Source: Bradyrhizobium sp. B124 (GTDB lineage: Bacteria > Pseudomonadota > Alphaproteobacteria > Rhizobiales > Xanthobacteraceae). Taken from it: a DNA stretch of 64,000 nucleotides. The stretch is taken from NCBI RefSeq assembly GCF_038967635.1, contig NZ_CP152413.1, forward strand, positions 7,382,001 through 7,446,000. Reading direction: 5' to 3'. How positions within the stretch are numbered: position 1 is the stretch's first letter; every line of letters starts with the position of its first letter. The translations under genes and the position numbers were made by a program. Under the pieces are notes generated by a model that worked only from the letters and a program-made list of their open reading frames with translations, was not told the DNA's origin and did not search any database. Shown here piece after piece: positions 32,431 to 41,291 of this stretch.

Positions 32431-33036
32431 TCAGACCGGCCGATTTTCGTTGCGATTTTTCACGGGTTCCATCTTCTTCAGCCCGTCTTCGTACGAGATC
32501 TCGTCATAGGACAGCTCAAGATCGGACAGCTCGATATCGTTTGCCGCATCGAGCACGTAATCAAGCTTGCCGCCCGTATCAAGCTTCTTGATGTCGTCCT
32601 TGCTGACTCCGACCAGGTCCATCATCTCCTTCCAAACCGTGGATTCATCACACGGTAAGACGTGGAAGGTAACACCACCGAGCTTGATTCGGTATTTCGC
32701 CAGCAAATCTATGTTGTTGCAGAATATGAAATAGCGGCCGTTCGGGCTTAAGGCGCCGTCAAGGACGGCTGCGACGTCAGCCAGATACCCGAAGGAATGC
32801 AGATAGCCGGCCAGCACCGGAATAGTGGGTTCTCCGTCCTGCGCGATCGTCAAAACCTGCTCGATCGAATAGTCCGGCGGTCGTTTCTCATCTGCGACCT
32901 GGGTCTGGAATTTCAGTGCGACATCGCCGCGAAAGCCGAACCGGCCCGGCTTGGTGGTCCCGCCTTTGATCACGGCATTGAGCAGGCGGCCCTCCTTCTC
33001 AAGTCTGCCGAGTGCGGTGTTCTCGATTGCAGTCAT
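32431..33036 (-). CDS. Unknown protein behind a sigma-54 promoter
   Basis: A 201-residue soluble protein I cannot place in a family. The start MTAIENTALGRLEKEGRLLN at 33036 has GAGGA upstream; an ATG at 33096 lies at the promoter and is rejected. Visible features are a central segment that looks folded (TIPVLAGYLHSFGYLADVAAVLDG, YFIFCNNIDLLAKYRIKLGG) and a highly acidic tail (ANDIELSDLELSYDEISYEDG). It has an excellent -24/-12 element at 33092-33107 and shares a NifA site with the divergent hesB operon, so it is very likely made only during fixation. Confidence 0.8.
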   Translation of the reverse strand: MTAIENTALGRLEKEGRLLNAVIKGGTTKPGRFGFRGDVALKFQTQVADEKRPPDYSIEQVLTIAQDGEPTIPVLAGYLHSFGYLADVAAVLDGALSPNGRYFIFCNNIDLLAKYRIKLGGVTFHVLPCDESTVWKEMMDLVGVSKDDIKKLDTGGKLDYVLDAANDIELSDLELSYDEISYEDGLKKMEPVKNRNENRPV

Positions 33037-33091
33037 TAAACTCGTCCTCGATCTAAGCTCCTCACCGACGCCTGGCCGGTGCGAGATGCGA

Positions 33092-33107
33092 TGCAAATTG
33101 CTTGCCG
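33092..33107 (-). promoter_or_regulatory. Sigma-54 promoter of the minus-strand unknown gene
   Basis: Read on the minus strand it is CGGCAAGCAATTTGCA: GG and GC ten bases apart with a perfect TTGCA -12 half. It lies 56 bases before the start at 33036. Confidence 0.85.
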
Positions 33108-33182
33108 TCGCATGCGCGGCGGCTTTCGGCGCAGTTGAGAAAAGTACAAGCGAAAGTTGGCCGCGATCGCCTCAAGCGGCCT

Positions 33183-33198
33183 TGTCAGAAGCCCGACA
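33183..33198. promoter_or_regulatory. NifA site shared by two divergent promoters
   Basis: One exact TGT-N10-ACA lies between the minus -24 element (33107) and the plus -24 element (33259), about 76 and 61 bases away. No second site was found in the interval, so it probably serves both directions. Confidence 0.85.
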
Positions 33199-33258
33199 CG
33201 AGTTCCAAAGCCAACAGGCGCGATCCGAAAAGGTAAACATCATCAAGCGCCTGCTCGC

Positions 33259-33274
33259 TGGCACATGACTTGCC
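33259..33274 (+). promoter_or_regulatory. Sigma-54 promoter of the hesB-nifS operon
   Basis: TGGCACATGACTTGCC is an exact -24/-12 element apart from the last base. It is 39 bases before the hesB-like start. Confidence 0.93.
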
Positions 33275-33312
33275 CATTGGCAGGCAGACCTGGAGCAGAT
33301 GAGGGATAAGCC

Positions 33313-33633
33313 ATGATTGACCTGACGGATCGCGCAGTGAATGCGATCAGGAGCGCAATTTCATCGTCGACGCACCCGGCAAGCGGCCTGCGCATTATAG
33401 TCGAGGCTGGCGGCTGCAACGGGTTCAAATATAGGCTCGGTCTGGCCGAGGAGGCGAAGCCTGACGACACAGTGATCGAGTGCGGCGGCGTGAAGGTGTT
33501 TGTCGATGACAAGAGCCATGAACATCTGGTCGGCACCACCATCGATTTTGTGATGGCGCTGGAGAGCCCGGGTTTCACCTTTCACAATCCGAACGCCACC
33601 TCAAGCTGCTCGTGCGGCAAATCATTCAGCTGA
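33313..33633 (+). CDS. HesB/IscA-like A-type Fe-S carrier
   Basis: A 106-residue A-type carrier protein that receives Fe-S clusters and hands them to targets such as NifH. The three conserved cysteines are C35 (GGCNGFKY), C99 and C101 (SCSCGKSF). It is the first gene of the nifS operon, matching the hesB/iscN-nifU-nifS grouping of rhizobia. Confidence 0.93.
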   Translation: MIDLTDRAVNAIRSAISSSTHPASGLRIIVEAGGCNGFKYRLGLAEEAKPDDTVIECGGVKVFVDDKSHEHLVGTTIDFVMALESPGFTFHNPNATSSCSCGKSFS

Positions 33634-33653
33634 TAAAGAGGAGAAATCAAAGC

Positions 33654-33938
33654 ATGCTGGCCGAACCAGAACCAACTGAGGCAGTTGCCGGTCACGGCGA
33701 CCGGCTGAGAGCTCCCCATTGGCACCGTGATCGAGGGGATCCGCCCCAATCTGCAACGCGACGGCGGCGACTGTCCGCTGATCGGGGTCGATGGCTGCAT
33801 GGTCAGCCTGATCGGTGCCTGCGCGTTCCGTCAGCGTTTGAGAGGGCGCTGGAAGGCATTCAAGCGCGGCTGCTCGACAGGCTCGGCGAATTCGTCCGCC
33901 CGTTTCCGGTTGCTGCGGCAGGTAAGGCGCGGGATTGA
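33654..33938 (+). pseudogene. NifU C-terminal (Nfu) domain gene with two frameshifts
   Basis: The frame starting at 33654 (GAGGAG upstream) stays open to 33938, but the middle is out of frame. The Nfu domain core VIEGIRPNLQRDGGDCPLIG and GCMVSLIGAC is in the +1 frame from about 33718 to 33832. The frame then returns for PSAFERALEGIQARLLDRLG. Read as written, the product keeps both ends of an Nfu protein and loses its core, including the region of the cluster-binding CxxC. Two compensating indels in so short a gene could also be sequencing errors. The stop overlaps the nifS start. Confidence 0.75.
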
Positions 33939-35122
33939 GCGGGGTTCGAGTGCCGATTTACCTCGACAACAATGCGACGACGCGGACCGATCCATCCGTC
34001 GTGCAAGCCATGTTGCCGTTCTTCACCGAGCAATTTGGCAACGCCTCCTCCGCCCATGCGTTTGGCGGCGAAGCCGCAGCCGCGCTGAAGCAGGCGCGGC
34101 GTAGCTTGCGGGGGCTGCTGGGGATTGCCTACGATCATGAAATCGTTTTCACCTCCGGTGGGACCGAGGCTATTAATGCCGCCATCCTCTCCGCGCTTGC
34201 GACCCAGGATGGTCGCGACGAGATCGTTACCACCTCGGTTGAGCATTCGGCTGTCCTTGCGCTGGTCGAGCAACTGGCGACAAGAGGCGTCAAGACGCAT
34301 ATCGTACCGGTAGATTCCCGCGGCCGGCTTGACATCGAGGCGTTTCGCTGTGCGCTCGGGCCACGCACGGCGATTGCCTCCATTATGTGGGCCAACAACG
34401 AGACCGGCACGATTTTTCCTGTGGAGTTTCTCGCCGGCTTGACACGTGAGGCGGGTGCGCTGTTTCACACCGATGCGGTCCAGGCCATGGGCAAGGTGCG
34501 CGTTGACCTAAAGGACAGTGCGATCGATATGCTGTCGCTGTCCGCACACAAACTGCATGGACCCAAGGGAATCGGCGCGCTCTATCTGCGCAAAGGGACC
34601 AAGTTCCGGCCGCTGATCTGGGGCGGAGCACAGGAACGACGGCGCCGCGGCGGAACTGAGAATATTCCCGGCATCGTCGGTCTTGGAAAGGCTGCGGAGC
34701 TCGCGGTGGAGCGGCTCGAGCCGGAGCGCGTTCGCATTGGTGCGTTGCGCGACCGCCTGGAGCAAGGGATCTTGCACAATGGCGGGTGTGTTGCGCTTGG
34801 TGACGTCAGCAACCGGCTGGCGAACACGGCCAATATTGCCTTCGACCATCTCGATGGCGAAGCAATCGTCCATCATCTTGATCGTGCGGGCATTGCCGTG
34901 TCGCTCGGATCAGCCTGCAGCTCCGGCTCAATGGAGCCATCGCATGTTCTGCGCGCCATGCAGGTGCCGCCGTGGAGCTTGCGCGGCGCCGTGCGCTTTT
35001 CTCTGTCGCGTGAAACCTCCGTCGCGGAGGTCGATGCGGTCGTGTACGCACTGTCCGACATCGTGGCTCGCCTGCGCGCCACCCCGGGGGAGTCTGCCGG
35101 TCTGCCCGGCTATGCGTCATAG
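33935..35122 (+). CDS. nifS: Nitrogenase-specific cysteine desulfurase NifS
   Basis: A group I PLP-dependent cysteine desulfurase supplying sulfur for nitrogenase clusters. The 395-residue protein has IYLDNNATTRTD, NASSAHAFG, EHSAVLA, the PLP lysine in LSAHKLHGPKGIG, RRGGTENIPGIVG, and the catalytic Cys in LGSACSSGSMEPSHVL. The start appears to be TTG at 33935, overlapping the preceding stop as TTGA; a GTG at 33950 is the alternative. Confidence 0.96.
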   Translation: MSGVRVPIYLDNNATTRTDPSVVQAMLPFFTEQFGNASSAHAFGGEAAAALKQARRSLRGLLGIAYDHEIVFTSGGTEAINAAILSALATQDGRDEIVTTSVEHSAVLALVEQLATRGVKTHIVPVDSRGRLDIEAFRCALGPRTAIASIMWANNETGTIFPVEFLAGLTREAGALFHTDAVQAMGKVRVDLKDSAIDMLSLSAHKLHGPKGIGALYLRKGTKFRPLIWGGAQERRRRGGTENIPGIVGLGKAAELAVERLEPERVRIGALRDRLEQGILHNGGCVALGDVSNRLANTANIAFDHLDGEAIVHHLDRAGIAVSLGSACSSGSMEPSHVLRAMQVPPWSLRGAVRFSLSRETSVAEVDAVVYALSDIVARLRATPGESAGLPGYAS

Positions 35123-35139
35123 TCGAGGGAGTTGAGCTT

Positions 35140-35364
35140 GTGAAAATCATGATCCGCCGCTCTCCGGATGCGGGCCTGTCGATCTACGTGCCGAAGAAGG
35201 ATCTCGAAGAGCCGATCGTGGAATCCGAGTACGAGACGCTCTGGGGCGGCTGGATCAAAATAGCTAATGGTTGGGTGCTCGATTTGCCCGAGATGGCGAG
35301 CGACACACCATTGCCGATCACAATCAACGCCAAAAAACGGGGCGAGAACGGGGACGATCCGTGA
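35140..35364 (+). CDS. nifT: NifT/FixU family protein
   Basis: A 74-residue protein with [25 protein letters not shown] and [11 protein letters not shown], the complete NifT signature. Its function is unknown; mutants in other diazotrophs show little phenotype. The start is GTG at 35140. The stop overlaps the GTG of the next gene, so the two are coupled. Confidence 0.93.
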   Translation: MKIMIRRSPDAGLSIYVPKKDLEEPIVESEYETLWGGWIKIANGWVLDLPEMASDTPLPITINAKKRGENGDDP

Positions 35365-36224
35365 AGGCGCCCCCGCAGATCGATTTTGTCAATGCGACCG
35401 ATGCAGAGGCCATTCTCGCGGACGTCGCTGCCGGGCTGAGGGCCAACAGCGTTGTTCCCTATCTCGGGCCTGGCCTCGCCGAACTCTCCAGACCCGAGGT
35501 GCCGACGACACCCGAGGCGTTAGCCGGCTTCTTCGCCAGCAAGATTGCGCTGCCGCGGCGGGCCAAGGGCAATGCGTGGGCGTCGGCGCAGCATATCGAG
35601 ATCAGCAAACATCGTTCTACCGTGACGGCATTGATGGCGCATGCCTTCGCTCCGACGGTCGAGCCGACGCGGTTGCACCATCATCTTGCGTCTCTGTCGC
35701 TGCCCGTCATAGTCGACGCATGGTACGATGGCGCGATGCGCGCGGCGCTGGACAAGCGCGATGGATGGGGCGAAGTGCAGGGCATCACCCGCGTCGGCAT
35801 CGGCGAAAGCAGTTGGTATCGCTTTTATGACTCGGTTGGCCGAGAGGTCGACAGTGTCGTGGCCGGCAGCTGGGCGACGGTGCTGTATAAGCCGCATGGC
35901 GGCGTGCAGCCGGCCAAGAACTTCCTGATCTCTGACTCGGACTATGTCGAGGTGCTGACCGAAATCGATATCCAGACACCGATACCTGACATCATCAAGG
36001 AAAGGCGGAGCGGACAGAGCTTTCTGTTCATCGGTTGTCGTTTCAACGATCAATTGTTGCGTAGCTATGCGCGGCAGATCATCAAGCGTTCGGCCGACAC
36101 GCACTATGCGATCGTTGATCCGGACGCGCTCTCACGCAACGAGCTCTGTTTTCTGCTCGAGCAGGGCCTGACGCCGCTTGTGATTGGGCTCCCTCGCGCG
36201 GTGGAGATACTGCTCACCAATTGA
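35361..36224 (+). CDS. SIR2-like (SIR2_2) domain protein coupled to nifT
   Basis: A 287-residue soluble protein with the layout of SIR2-like NAD-binding proteins. An N-terminal nucleotide-loop motif [12 protein letters not shown] stands in the place of the usual GAGxS, and [19 protein letters not shown] follows in the middle. A C-terminal [18 protein letters not shown] is followed by HYAIVDPD, as in SIR2_2 domains. The GTG start at 35361 overlaps the nifT stop. Such genes follow nifT in several alphaproteobacterial clusters as I recall, but no role is known. NAD binding or hydrolysis is inference from the fold. Confidence 0.75.
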   Translation: MKAPPQIDFVNATDAEAILADVAAGLRANSVVPYLGPGLAELSRPEVPTTPEALAGFFASKIALPRRAKGNAWASAQHIEISKHRSTVTALMAHAFAPTVEPTRLHHHLASLSLPVIVDAWYDGAMRAALDKRDGWGEVQGITRVGIGESSWYRFYDSVGREVDSVVAGSWATVLYKPHGGVQPAKNFLISDSDYVEVLTEIDIQTPIPDIIKERRSGQSFLFIGCRFNDQLLRSYARQIIKRSADTHYAIVDPDALSRNELCFLLEQGLTPLVIGLPRAVEILLTN

Positions 36225-36377
36225 CAGCGCTGTGAAGCCGGATCGCCCAGCTCATATCGGCCTATTATGAGAGGCCGCAATCCGCAAAAGGCCATGCAGA
36301 TGTAGCTGGGTCCCCGCGGGCTAGCGCGAGAATGAATGCGCCCGCCTTGGAGCTCGGTGTCAAAATCACGACGTACC

Positions 36378-36393
36378 TGTCGCATTGCCAACA
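36378..36393. promoter_or_regulatory. NifA upstream activator site of nifB
   Basis: Exact TGT-N10-ACA, 66 bases before the nifB -24 element. Confidence 0.87.
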
Positions 36394-36458
36394 GGCGCCA
36401 GCGTCGTTCATTTGCGCTAACTCGTTGATGTATGGCTGCAACGCGATCGTCTTCGTCA

Positions 36459-36474
36459 TGGCATGTGAGTTGCT
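36459..36474 (+). promoter_or_regulatory. Sigma-54 promoter of nifB
   Basis: TGGCATGTGAGTTGCT is an exact -24/-12 element. It is 64 bases before the nifB start. Confidence 0.95.
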
Positions 36475-36537
36475 ACACCTCATCTTGAGGCTCGCTCAGG
36501 ATTTGTTCGGGGGAGCCGATGATGCCTGCGGGGAGAA

Positions 36538-38103
36538 ATGAAAATGAATGCGGTCGTCGGGCGCAGAACATATGCCAACGGTGCGGTAGCTAGCGGCAAG
36601 ATGATGCAGCCTGCCTCCGAGCATAAGGGCTGCCGCACGTCAGCCAACAGCGGCCAGGCCAGCTGCGGCTCACGGGCAGTCCAAGGCGATCTGCCGACCG
36701 GGATCTGGGAAAAGGTGAAGAACCATCCCTGCTACAGCGAAGAGGCGCATCATCATTACGCCCGCATGCATGTTGCGGTAGCGCCAGCCTGCAACATCCA
36801 GTGCAATTACTGCAACCGCAAATACGACTGTGCCAATGAATCGCGTCCGGGCGTGGTGAGCGAGAAGCTCACCCCTGAGCAGGCGGTGAGAAAAGTGCTC
36901 GCGGTCGCGAGCACCATTCCACAGATGACGGTGCTTGGCATCGCCGGTCCGGGCGATCCCTTGGCCAATCCAGAAAAGACGTTCAAGACGTTCGACCTGG
37001 TCGCCAAGGCGGCTCCCGACATCAAGCTATGTCTGTCGACCAACGGACTGGCGCTGCCGGACCATATTGACACCATCGTCAGGTCCAGAATCGAGCACGT
37101 CACCATCACCATCAACATGATCGATCCCGAAATCGGCGCAAAGATCTATCCGTGGATCTTCTTCAACCACAAGCGCTACACCGGCATCGACGCGGCGAGG
37201 ATACTCGCCGATCGTCAGCTGCGAGGTCTCGAGATGCTCAGCGAGCGGGGTATCCTGTGCAAGGTCAACTCGGTAATGATCCCACAGATCAACGACCATC
37301 ACCTGGCCGCGGTTAACAAGGCGGTGAAGTCACGCGGCGCCTTCCTTCACAATATCATGCCGCTGATCTCCGCGCCCGAGCACGGCACAGTATTTGGCCT
37401 CAACGGGCAGCGGGGCCCGACCGCTCAGCAGTTGAAGGAGCTGCAAGATGCTTGCGAAGGGGAGATAGCCATGATGCGGCATTGCCGTCAGTGCCGCGCC
37501 GATGCTGTGGGTTTGCTCGGAGAGGATCGTAGCGCAGAGTTCACCACCGGCCAAGTCATGAAAATGGACATCAAATATGACCTCGAGATGCGCAAAGCTT
37601 ATCAAGAAAGGGTGGAGGATGAGCGTGCCGCCAAAGTCACGGCCAACCAAGACGGGCTTGCGAAATTCACCGGCGAGATGAGCGAGATCACGCTTCTGGT
37701 CGCAGTCGCAACCAAAGGCTCCGGGCTGATCAACGAGCACTTTGGGCATGCAAAGGAATTTCAGGTGTACGAGCTTTCCACATCCGGGGTCAAATTCGTC
37801 GGCCACCGTCGCGTGGATGTCTATTGCCAAGGCGGTCATGGTGAGGAGGATAGGCTTTCGACCATCATCCGTGGCATCTCTGACTGCCATGCGGTGTTCG
37901 TTGCCAAGATCGGCGGCTGCCCGAAAAGCAATCTGATCAAGGCTGGAATCGAGCCGGTCGATCAATATGCGCATGAGTACATCGAGAAGTCGGCGATCGC
38001 TTGGTTCAGGTCTTATCTTGACAGGGTGAAAAGCGGCGAGATCCAGCACGCCAAGCGCGGCGACGCCGCGATTCGGCAGGGGGCCCTGATCTCGGCGGCG
38101 TAA
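36538..38103 (+). CDS. nifB: FeMo-cofactor biosynthesis radical SAM protein NifB
   Basis: NifB fuses two [4Fe-4S] clusters and inserts the central carbide to make NifB-co. The 521-residue protein has the radical SAM motif CxxxCxxC at C85, C89 and C92 (CNIQCNYC), [16 protein letters not shown], the [11 protein letters not shown] cluster motif, and a C-terminal NifX-like domain (residues about 380-490, [12 protein letters not shown]). The fused NifX-like domain is the common bacterial arrangement. An alternative ATG lies two codons downstream of 36538. Confidence 0.97.
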   Translation: MKMNAVVGRRTYANGAVASGKMMQPASEHKGCRTSANSGQASCGSRAVQGDLPTGIWEKVKNHPCYSEEAHHHYARMHVAVAPACNIQCNYCNRKYDCANESRPGVVSEKLTPEQAVRKVLAVASTIPQMTVLGIAGPGDPLANPEKTFKTFDLVAKAAPDIKLCLSTNGLALPDHIDTIVRSRIEHVTITINMIDPEIGAKIYPWIFFNHKRYTGIDAARILADRQLRGLEMLSERGILCKVNSVMIPQINDHHLAAVNKAVKSRGAFLHNIMPLISAPEHGTVFGLNGQRGPTAQQLKELQDACEGEIAMMRHCRQCRADAVGLLGEDRSAEFTTGQVMKMDIKYDLEMRKAYQERVEDERAAKVTANQDGLAKFTGEMSEITLLVAVATKGSGLINEHFGHAKEFQVYELSTSGVKFVGHRRVDVYCQGGHGEEDRLSTIIRGISDCHAVFVAKIGGCPKSNLIKAGIEPVDQYAHEYIEKSAIAWFRSYLDRVKSGEIQHAKRGDAAIRQGALISAA

Positions 38104-38113
38104 GGGGGGTTAT

Positions 38114-38338
38114 GTGCCATTCAAGATCATTGCCTCGCAATGTACGAGCTGCTCGGCCTGCGAACCCCTATGCCCGAATGTTGCAATCTCGGAGAAGGCG
38201 GGGAGCTTCGTCATTGAACCGGCGAAGTGCACCGAATGCATAGGCTATTTCGAGGAACCGCAATGTGTCGCGGCCTGTCCGGTCGACGGTACCTGCGTCA
38301 TTGACACGTCCCGGCCGCGTTACCAGGCGCAAGCCTAA
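38114..38338 (+). CDS. frxA: 2[4Fe-4S] ferredoxin FdxN/FrxA
   Basis: A 74-residue ferredoxin directly downstream of nifB, the position of Bradyrhizobium frxA (fdxN in other rhizobia). Cysteines at 10, 13, 16, 20 and 39, 42, 51, 55 ligate two clusters. In other diazotrophs FdxN supports NifB activity. The start is GTG at 38114, 10 bases after the nifB stop. It is a close paralogue of the ferredoxin at 4415. Confidence 0.93.
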   Translation: MPFKIIASQCTSCSACEPLCPNVAISEKAGSFVIEPAKCTECIGYFEEPQCVAACPVDGTCVIDTSRPRYQAQA

Positions 38339-38341
38339 AGA

Positions 38342-38497
38342 ATGAATCCCATGATCGGCATGCCAAGAGTTGTTGCTGAAAACGTCGCAAGCTTCGTGCT
38401 GCGCGTTGGCGGCGCCGCAGGCGCCGACGTTCGACAGGATCTCGCCTGCGCCGGTCCGAGCGGCGTCCTTGCATGTCCACGGGGGAGCGGAGCGTGA
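38342..38497 (+). CDS. Possible 51-residue protein before nifZ
   Basis: An open frame starts three bases after the frxA stop and its TGA overlaps the GTG proposed as the nifZ start. There is no strong ribosome binding site and I do not recognise the product. The coupling geometry is the only support. Confidence 0.3.
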   Translation: MNPMIGMPRVVAENVASFVLRVGGAAGADVRQDLACAGPSGVLACPRGSGA

Positions 38498-38814
38498 GCA
38501 GCATTGTTCGCGACAGCGACGTCGTCGAGCTCGGTGGGCCGCCTGTCTTCAACTTTGGCGAAAAAGTGCGAGCCAATCGTACCATCCGCAATGATGGCAC
38601 CTATCGCGGCAAGGCGATTGGCGACATTTTGGTCAAGAAGGGAGACGTAGGTTACGTCATCTCGATCGGCACGTTCCTGCAGCAATTCTACATCTACGGG
38701 GTCGAGTTTTTGGAAAGCGGCTACCGCGTTGGCATGAAGCGCAAGGAACTCGCGCCGGTGGACGCGTGCGAGGAGACGGATGATCTGCCATTGCCGGAAG
38801 AGGCCGTGTCATGA
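38494..38814 (+). CDS. nifZ: Nitrogen fixation protein NifZ
   Basis: NifZ helps form the second P-cluster of the MoFe protein. The 106-residue product has the NifZ signature FNFGEKVRANRTIRNDGTYR, KKGDVGYVISIGTFLQQFYIY and VEFLESGYRVGMKRKEL. I chose GTG at 38494 because GGGGGAG lies seven bases upstream; the ATG at 38473 has no such site and would add seven residues. It is coupled to the second nifZ-like gene (ATGA). Confidence 0.92.
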   Translation: MSSIVRDSDVVELGGPPVFNFGEKVRANRTIRNDGTYRGKAIGDILVKKGDVGYVISIGTFLQQFYIYGVEFLESGYRVGMKRKELAPVDACEETDDLPLPEEAVS

Positions 38815-39050
38815 CTGAGTCCGGCTTTCCGAAATATCGGCGGGGCCAACGCGTCAAAACCGCAGTCGACATCATCAACGATGGCTCTTTTCCCAATACG
38901 GAGCCCGAGGGGCTCTTGCTCGGCGCCGGAGCGACCGGCGAGATCATCAGGGTCGCTATCCATACCGAAGCGAACGTGCCGATCTATACGGTCGATTTTG
39001 GTGAGCGGCTGCTCATCGGCTGTCTTGAAGAAGAAATCACAGTGCTTTGA
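38811..39050 (+). CDS. Second, short NifZ-like protein
   Basis: A 79-residue NifZ-domain protein (KYRRGQRVKTAVDIINDGSFP, GATGEIIRVAIH, PIYTVDFGERLLIGCLEEE). It keeps the beta-barrel core of NifZ but not the C-terminal extension. Tandem long and short nifZ genes occur in Bradyrhizobium. It is coupled to the upstream gene by ATGA. Confidence 0.85.
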   Translation: MTESGFPKYRRGQRVKTAVDIINDGSFPNTEPEGLLLGAGATGEIIRVAIHTEANVPIYTVDFGERLLIGCLEEEITVL

Positions 39051-39065
39051 AGGAAGGCTTTCGCG

Positions 39066-39425
39066 ATGAATGCCGCGCTGATGAGGAAGGCAAAGACCGG
39101 GCTGGTGCCTCACCCAAACGAGCTCGATCGCAAGCGGATCGAGCGCGGCTTGAGCTTGCGCAAGCGCTATCTCTATGTCTCGCCGAACGTGACGCCGGTG
39201 AGGGGAGGCTATCTCGTCGAGAGTCCCTGTTGCTCGCGCAATATCGACAAGGATGGCGGTCTAGTCGATGTCGCGTTGATTCTTTATGATGCCGTGAGCG
39301 GAATCTGGAAGCTGTTTTGCAAGAACCACGCGCAAGGAATCTGGGAATTTTACAGCCTCTACCACCGCCTCACTTCAGCAATCGACGAATTGAACGCGGA
39401 TCCGGAGCGTCTGTTCTGGCGATGA
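39066..39425 (+). CDS. Conserved nif-linked protein with paired cysteines
   Basis: A 119-residue basic soluble protein I cannot name. A Cys-Cys pair (VESPCCSRNIDKDGG) and a CxxH motif (KLFCKNHAQGIW) about 45 residues later could bind metal. It is closely packed in the nifB operon, 15 bases after the previous stop. The acidic C-terminus ends in ELNADPERLFWR. Confidence 0.8.
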   Translation: MNAALMRKAKTGLVPHPNELDRKRIERGLSLRKRYLYVSPNVTPVRGGYLVESPCCSRNIDKDGGLVDVALILYDAVSGIWKLFCKNHAQGIWEFYSLYHRLTSAIDELNADPERLFWR

Positions 39426-39459
39426 CGAACCGCCATTGACGAGCGATAAAGGAGCCACG

Positions 39460-39729
39460 ATGGCGCTCACTGCCGAGGAGTTGATCGAAATCGAACGGCT
39501 GCTTGCGGACGCTGGCGCCGAGACGAGCTGTTTTGTCGAGCTATCGCGCCGCTTCCCGCAGCTTGCCTGGGCGCGCTGTGATGCCTCGGATGTCGCGGAT
39601 CAGCCGTTCCGGCAGTTTCCTCGTTTCGACTTGCATTTGCTCGATGGGTCGGATCACTGCGTGCAGATTACGGCCGATCCGACGCGGGCGACCGGCATCG
39701 TATTGGCGAAAAGGAATGTTGCGCGGTGA
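39460..39729 (+). CDS. Small nif-linked protein, probably DUF6129
   Basis: An 89-residue protein: MALTAEELIEIERLLADAG, FVELSRRFPQLAWARCDASD, FPRFDLHLLDGSDHCVQIT. This resembles the DUF6129 family of short proteins in nif clusters; the assignment is from memory and function is unknown. AAAGGAG precedes the ATG at 39460. The stop overlaps the GTG of the next gene. Confidence 0.75.
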   Translation: MALTAEELIEIERLLADAGAETSCFVELSRRFPQLAWARCDASDVADQPFRQFPRFDLHLLDGSDHCVQITADPTRATGIVLAKRNVAR

Positions 39730-40927
39730 GCGGCATTGAACTCGCAAAGCGTCCGCTTGATGGCGCGGACAGTGAGGAGGCAAATACATCCTTCATTCCA
39801 CTGTCCGATCCCGATATCACCTTCGCCGAGCTCTCTGCTGTGGAAACACTGCTGTGTTCGCCGCAAATTTCCAATGGGCGGATCACTGAAGCGTTCGAGC
39901 ACGCTTTCGCGGCCTATCTTGGCCGCAAATATGCGGTCGCGGTCTCGAGCGGCACCATCGGGCTCCTGCTTGCGCTGAAGACGCTCGGCGTCGGACCGGG
40001 GCAGGAGGTCATTGCCTCACCCTATTCCTTTCGCGAGACGATCCATGCTATCGGTCTCGCGGGCGCACGGGCGGTCTTTGCCGACATCGACTATTGGTCG
40101 GGGACATTGGTCCCAGCGAAGGCCGAAGAGCGCATCACGGTCAACACGCGGGCGATTGTCGCCGGCAATGCCAACGGTCATCCTGCGCCATGGTCGGAGC
40201 TGCGCGCGATCGCGCAGCGCCATCAGCTGCCGCTTTTGGAGGATTCCACCGAGGCGATCGGATCGAGCTACAAGGGCGAGCTCGTCGGCCGGTTTGGCGA
40301 CCTGGCGGTGTTCGACTTTGCCCAGCCCTGGCCCTAAGCTGTGGCGAGGGCGCAATGGTCGTGACCGACGATATCGACATCGCGGTTGGCTTGCGTCACC
40401 ATCGCGCCCATCGCCTGGACGAGCGGTCGTCCGTTGTCGTCGGCGCCACGGCACCCTACCAGTGCGGCATGAGCGATCTCACGGCTGCCTTGGGGCTGGC
40501 TCAGCTCAAGCGCCTCGATGAAATCCTGGAGCGTCGTCGATTGGTCGAGCAGCTTTACAACGCGCATATGCAATCATTTGAAGGCATCAAGCCGCCTTAC
40601 GTTGGCCCCGATGTGACCGAGGTGAACTGGTTGCTCTATCTCGTCCATCTGGGAACGCGCTTCACGCGATCCGGCCGCGATGCCATTGTCGATGATCTGC
40701 GCGCCGCCCAGGTCGAAGCCGCCGCCTATAGCCATCCGCTGCACTTGCAACGCCACTATTTCGACCTCGGCTATCGACGTGGCGATTTCCTGGTTGCGGA
40801 AAAGATCGCCGATCGCGCTCTGGCGCTGCCGTTTCACACCCATCTCACCAACAATAAGATCGAGTTTGTCGTCGAGACCATGAAAGATGCGTCGATCAAC
40901 GTGGGCGCGGGTGCAGCGATCTACTGA
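39726..40927 (+). pseudogene. DegT/DnrJ-family aminotransferase-like gene, frameshifted
   Basis: The first 203 codons encode the N-terminal half of a DegT/DnrJ/EryC1-type PLP protein: IPLSDPDITFAELSAVE, GRKYAVAVSSGTIGLLLALK, IASPYSFRETIHAIGLAGA, LLEDSTEAIGS. They end in a stop just after VFDFAQP. One frame over, ALSCGEGAMVVTDD and the whole C-terminal half to 40927 continue undamaged, so one indel near 40326 splits the gene. The PLP lysine of the family should sit right at the break; neither frame has a lysine there. It is GTG-started and coupled to the upstream gene. Role unknown. Confidence 0.8.
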
Positions 40928-41291
40928 GATGCTCGTCATCCACTTCATGAACGAACGATGATTGAATAGCGATGATCGCGGTATTGTCATTGCGCAAATC
41001 CAGCAAAGCGACCCTGGGCAGGCCGTTTGTGGCGGCGTTGCTTCGCGCGCAGATCACCGTCCCACGCAGATGCGGGGGCGGGGCGGATGCTGCTGGAGTC
41101 ATATTGTCGTCTGGGAAGGGCGCGGGAATGCTCCAGATGAGAGCGCGATGAAAGCCTGTTCGAAGTAGCGAAAGGTGCCGTCTCCAACCCGCCGCTCGGG
41201 GCCCACGCGCCAGGTGCTCGAAACCAAGGACGTCACAATCGAGATCCTCGGTTTTGGCTTTGACCTAGGATTGACCAAATAAGGGGTTGCT
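40928..41291. other. Intergenic stretch, no supported gene
   Basis: About 360 bases. No sigma-54 or NifA element was found, so the next two genes may be read from the nifB operon or from an unrecognised promoter. Confidence 0.4.
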
